Origin: Eremothecium cymbalariae DBVPG#7215
Taxonomy: Eukaryota; Ascomycota; Saccharomycetes; Saccharomycetales; Saccharomycetaceae
DNA length: 64,000 bases
Direction: 5' to 3'
Assembly: GCF_000235365.1 (NCBI RefSeq)
Contig: NC_016455.1
Span: 806,001 to 870,000 of the forward strand
Shown here: positions 63,954 through 64,000 of the stretch, in pieces
Numbering within the stretch: position 1 is the first letter of the stretch
How the letters are laid out: every line of letters starts with the position of its first letter
Program-made: the position numbers and the translations under genes
The notes under the pieces: generated by a model
Seen by the model: only the letters and a program-made list of their open reading frames with translations
What the model was told of the DNA's origin: nothing
The model's database searches: none

Positions 63954-64000
63954 TGTTTAAATGTTAGTTTAGTATAAGGTAACCTCTTAGTATTAGAATA

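Overview
The window is nuclear DNA of a budding yeast of the family Saccharomycetaceae that did not pass through the whole-genome duplication. Genes are compact and nearly intronless, the one clear intron has a TACTAAC branch point, and almost every protein has a recognisable Saccharomyces cerevisiae counterpart. From about 1 to 46.5 kb the genes belong alternately to two duplicated S. cerevisiae blocks. One block is chromosome XI: HSL1, APE1, GFA1, AAT1, SLD2, HAP4, KTI12, ABF1, RAD27, APN1, PRR1, SBA1. The other is chromosome XIII: YMR087W, VBA1, YTA12, NPL6, AIP1, UTP15, CTF13, MTG1, ATP25, YMR099C. The pair SEG1/SEG2 is a single gene here. Such interleaving is expected of the unduplicated ancestral order. 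The species cannot be named from the sequence alone.

Layout. 1-13 kb: Hsl1 kinase (cut by the window edge), vacuolar aminopeptidase Ape1, Gfa1, eisosome protein Seg, mitochondrial aspartate aminotransferase. 13-23 kb: macro-domain protein, Vba1-type transporter, Yta12 m-AAA protease, RSC subunit Npl6 (C-terminus out of frame), Aip1. 24-38 kb: Utp15, Sld2, Ctf13, Hap4, Mtg1, Kti12, Atp25, Abf1 (frameshifted), Rad27. 39-46.5 kb: a 434-residue protein I cannot identify, Apn1, Prr1, hexose-6-phosphate mutarotase, Sba1.

From a tRNA-Ala(AGC) gene at 47.0 kb onward, the S. cerevisiae counterparts come from many chromosomes. They are the E3 ligase Ltn1/Rkr1, a decayed GNT1 pseudogene, Hsh49, Spe2, a Ddr2-like small secreted protein, intron-containing Ecm33, and a glycolipid-transfer-protein (GLTP) family gene that S. 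cerevisiae lacks.

There is no operon-like organisation. Functional themes recur: mitochondrial maintenance (Yta12, Mtg1, Atp25, Aat1, Hap4), DNA replication and repair (Sld2, Rad27, Apn1, Abf1), cell wall and cell surface (Gfa1, Ecm33, Seg, lost Gnt1). Points deserving a second look are two single-base frameshifts in otherwise conserved genes (NPL6, ABF1), a perfect 53-bp palindrome between ABF1 and RAD27 carrying two CACGTG sites, the unidentified ORF beside RAD27, the GNT1 pseudogene, the GLTP gene, and hairpin-rich intergenic segments near 55.3 and 59.5 kb. No mobile element, CRISPR array, rRNA or convincing centromere was seen.
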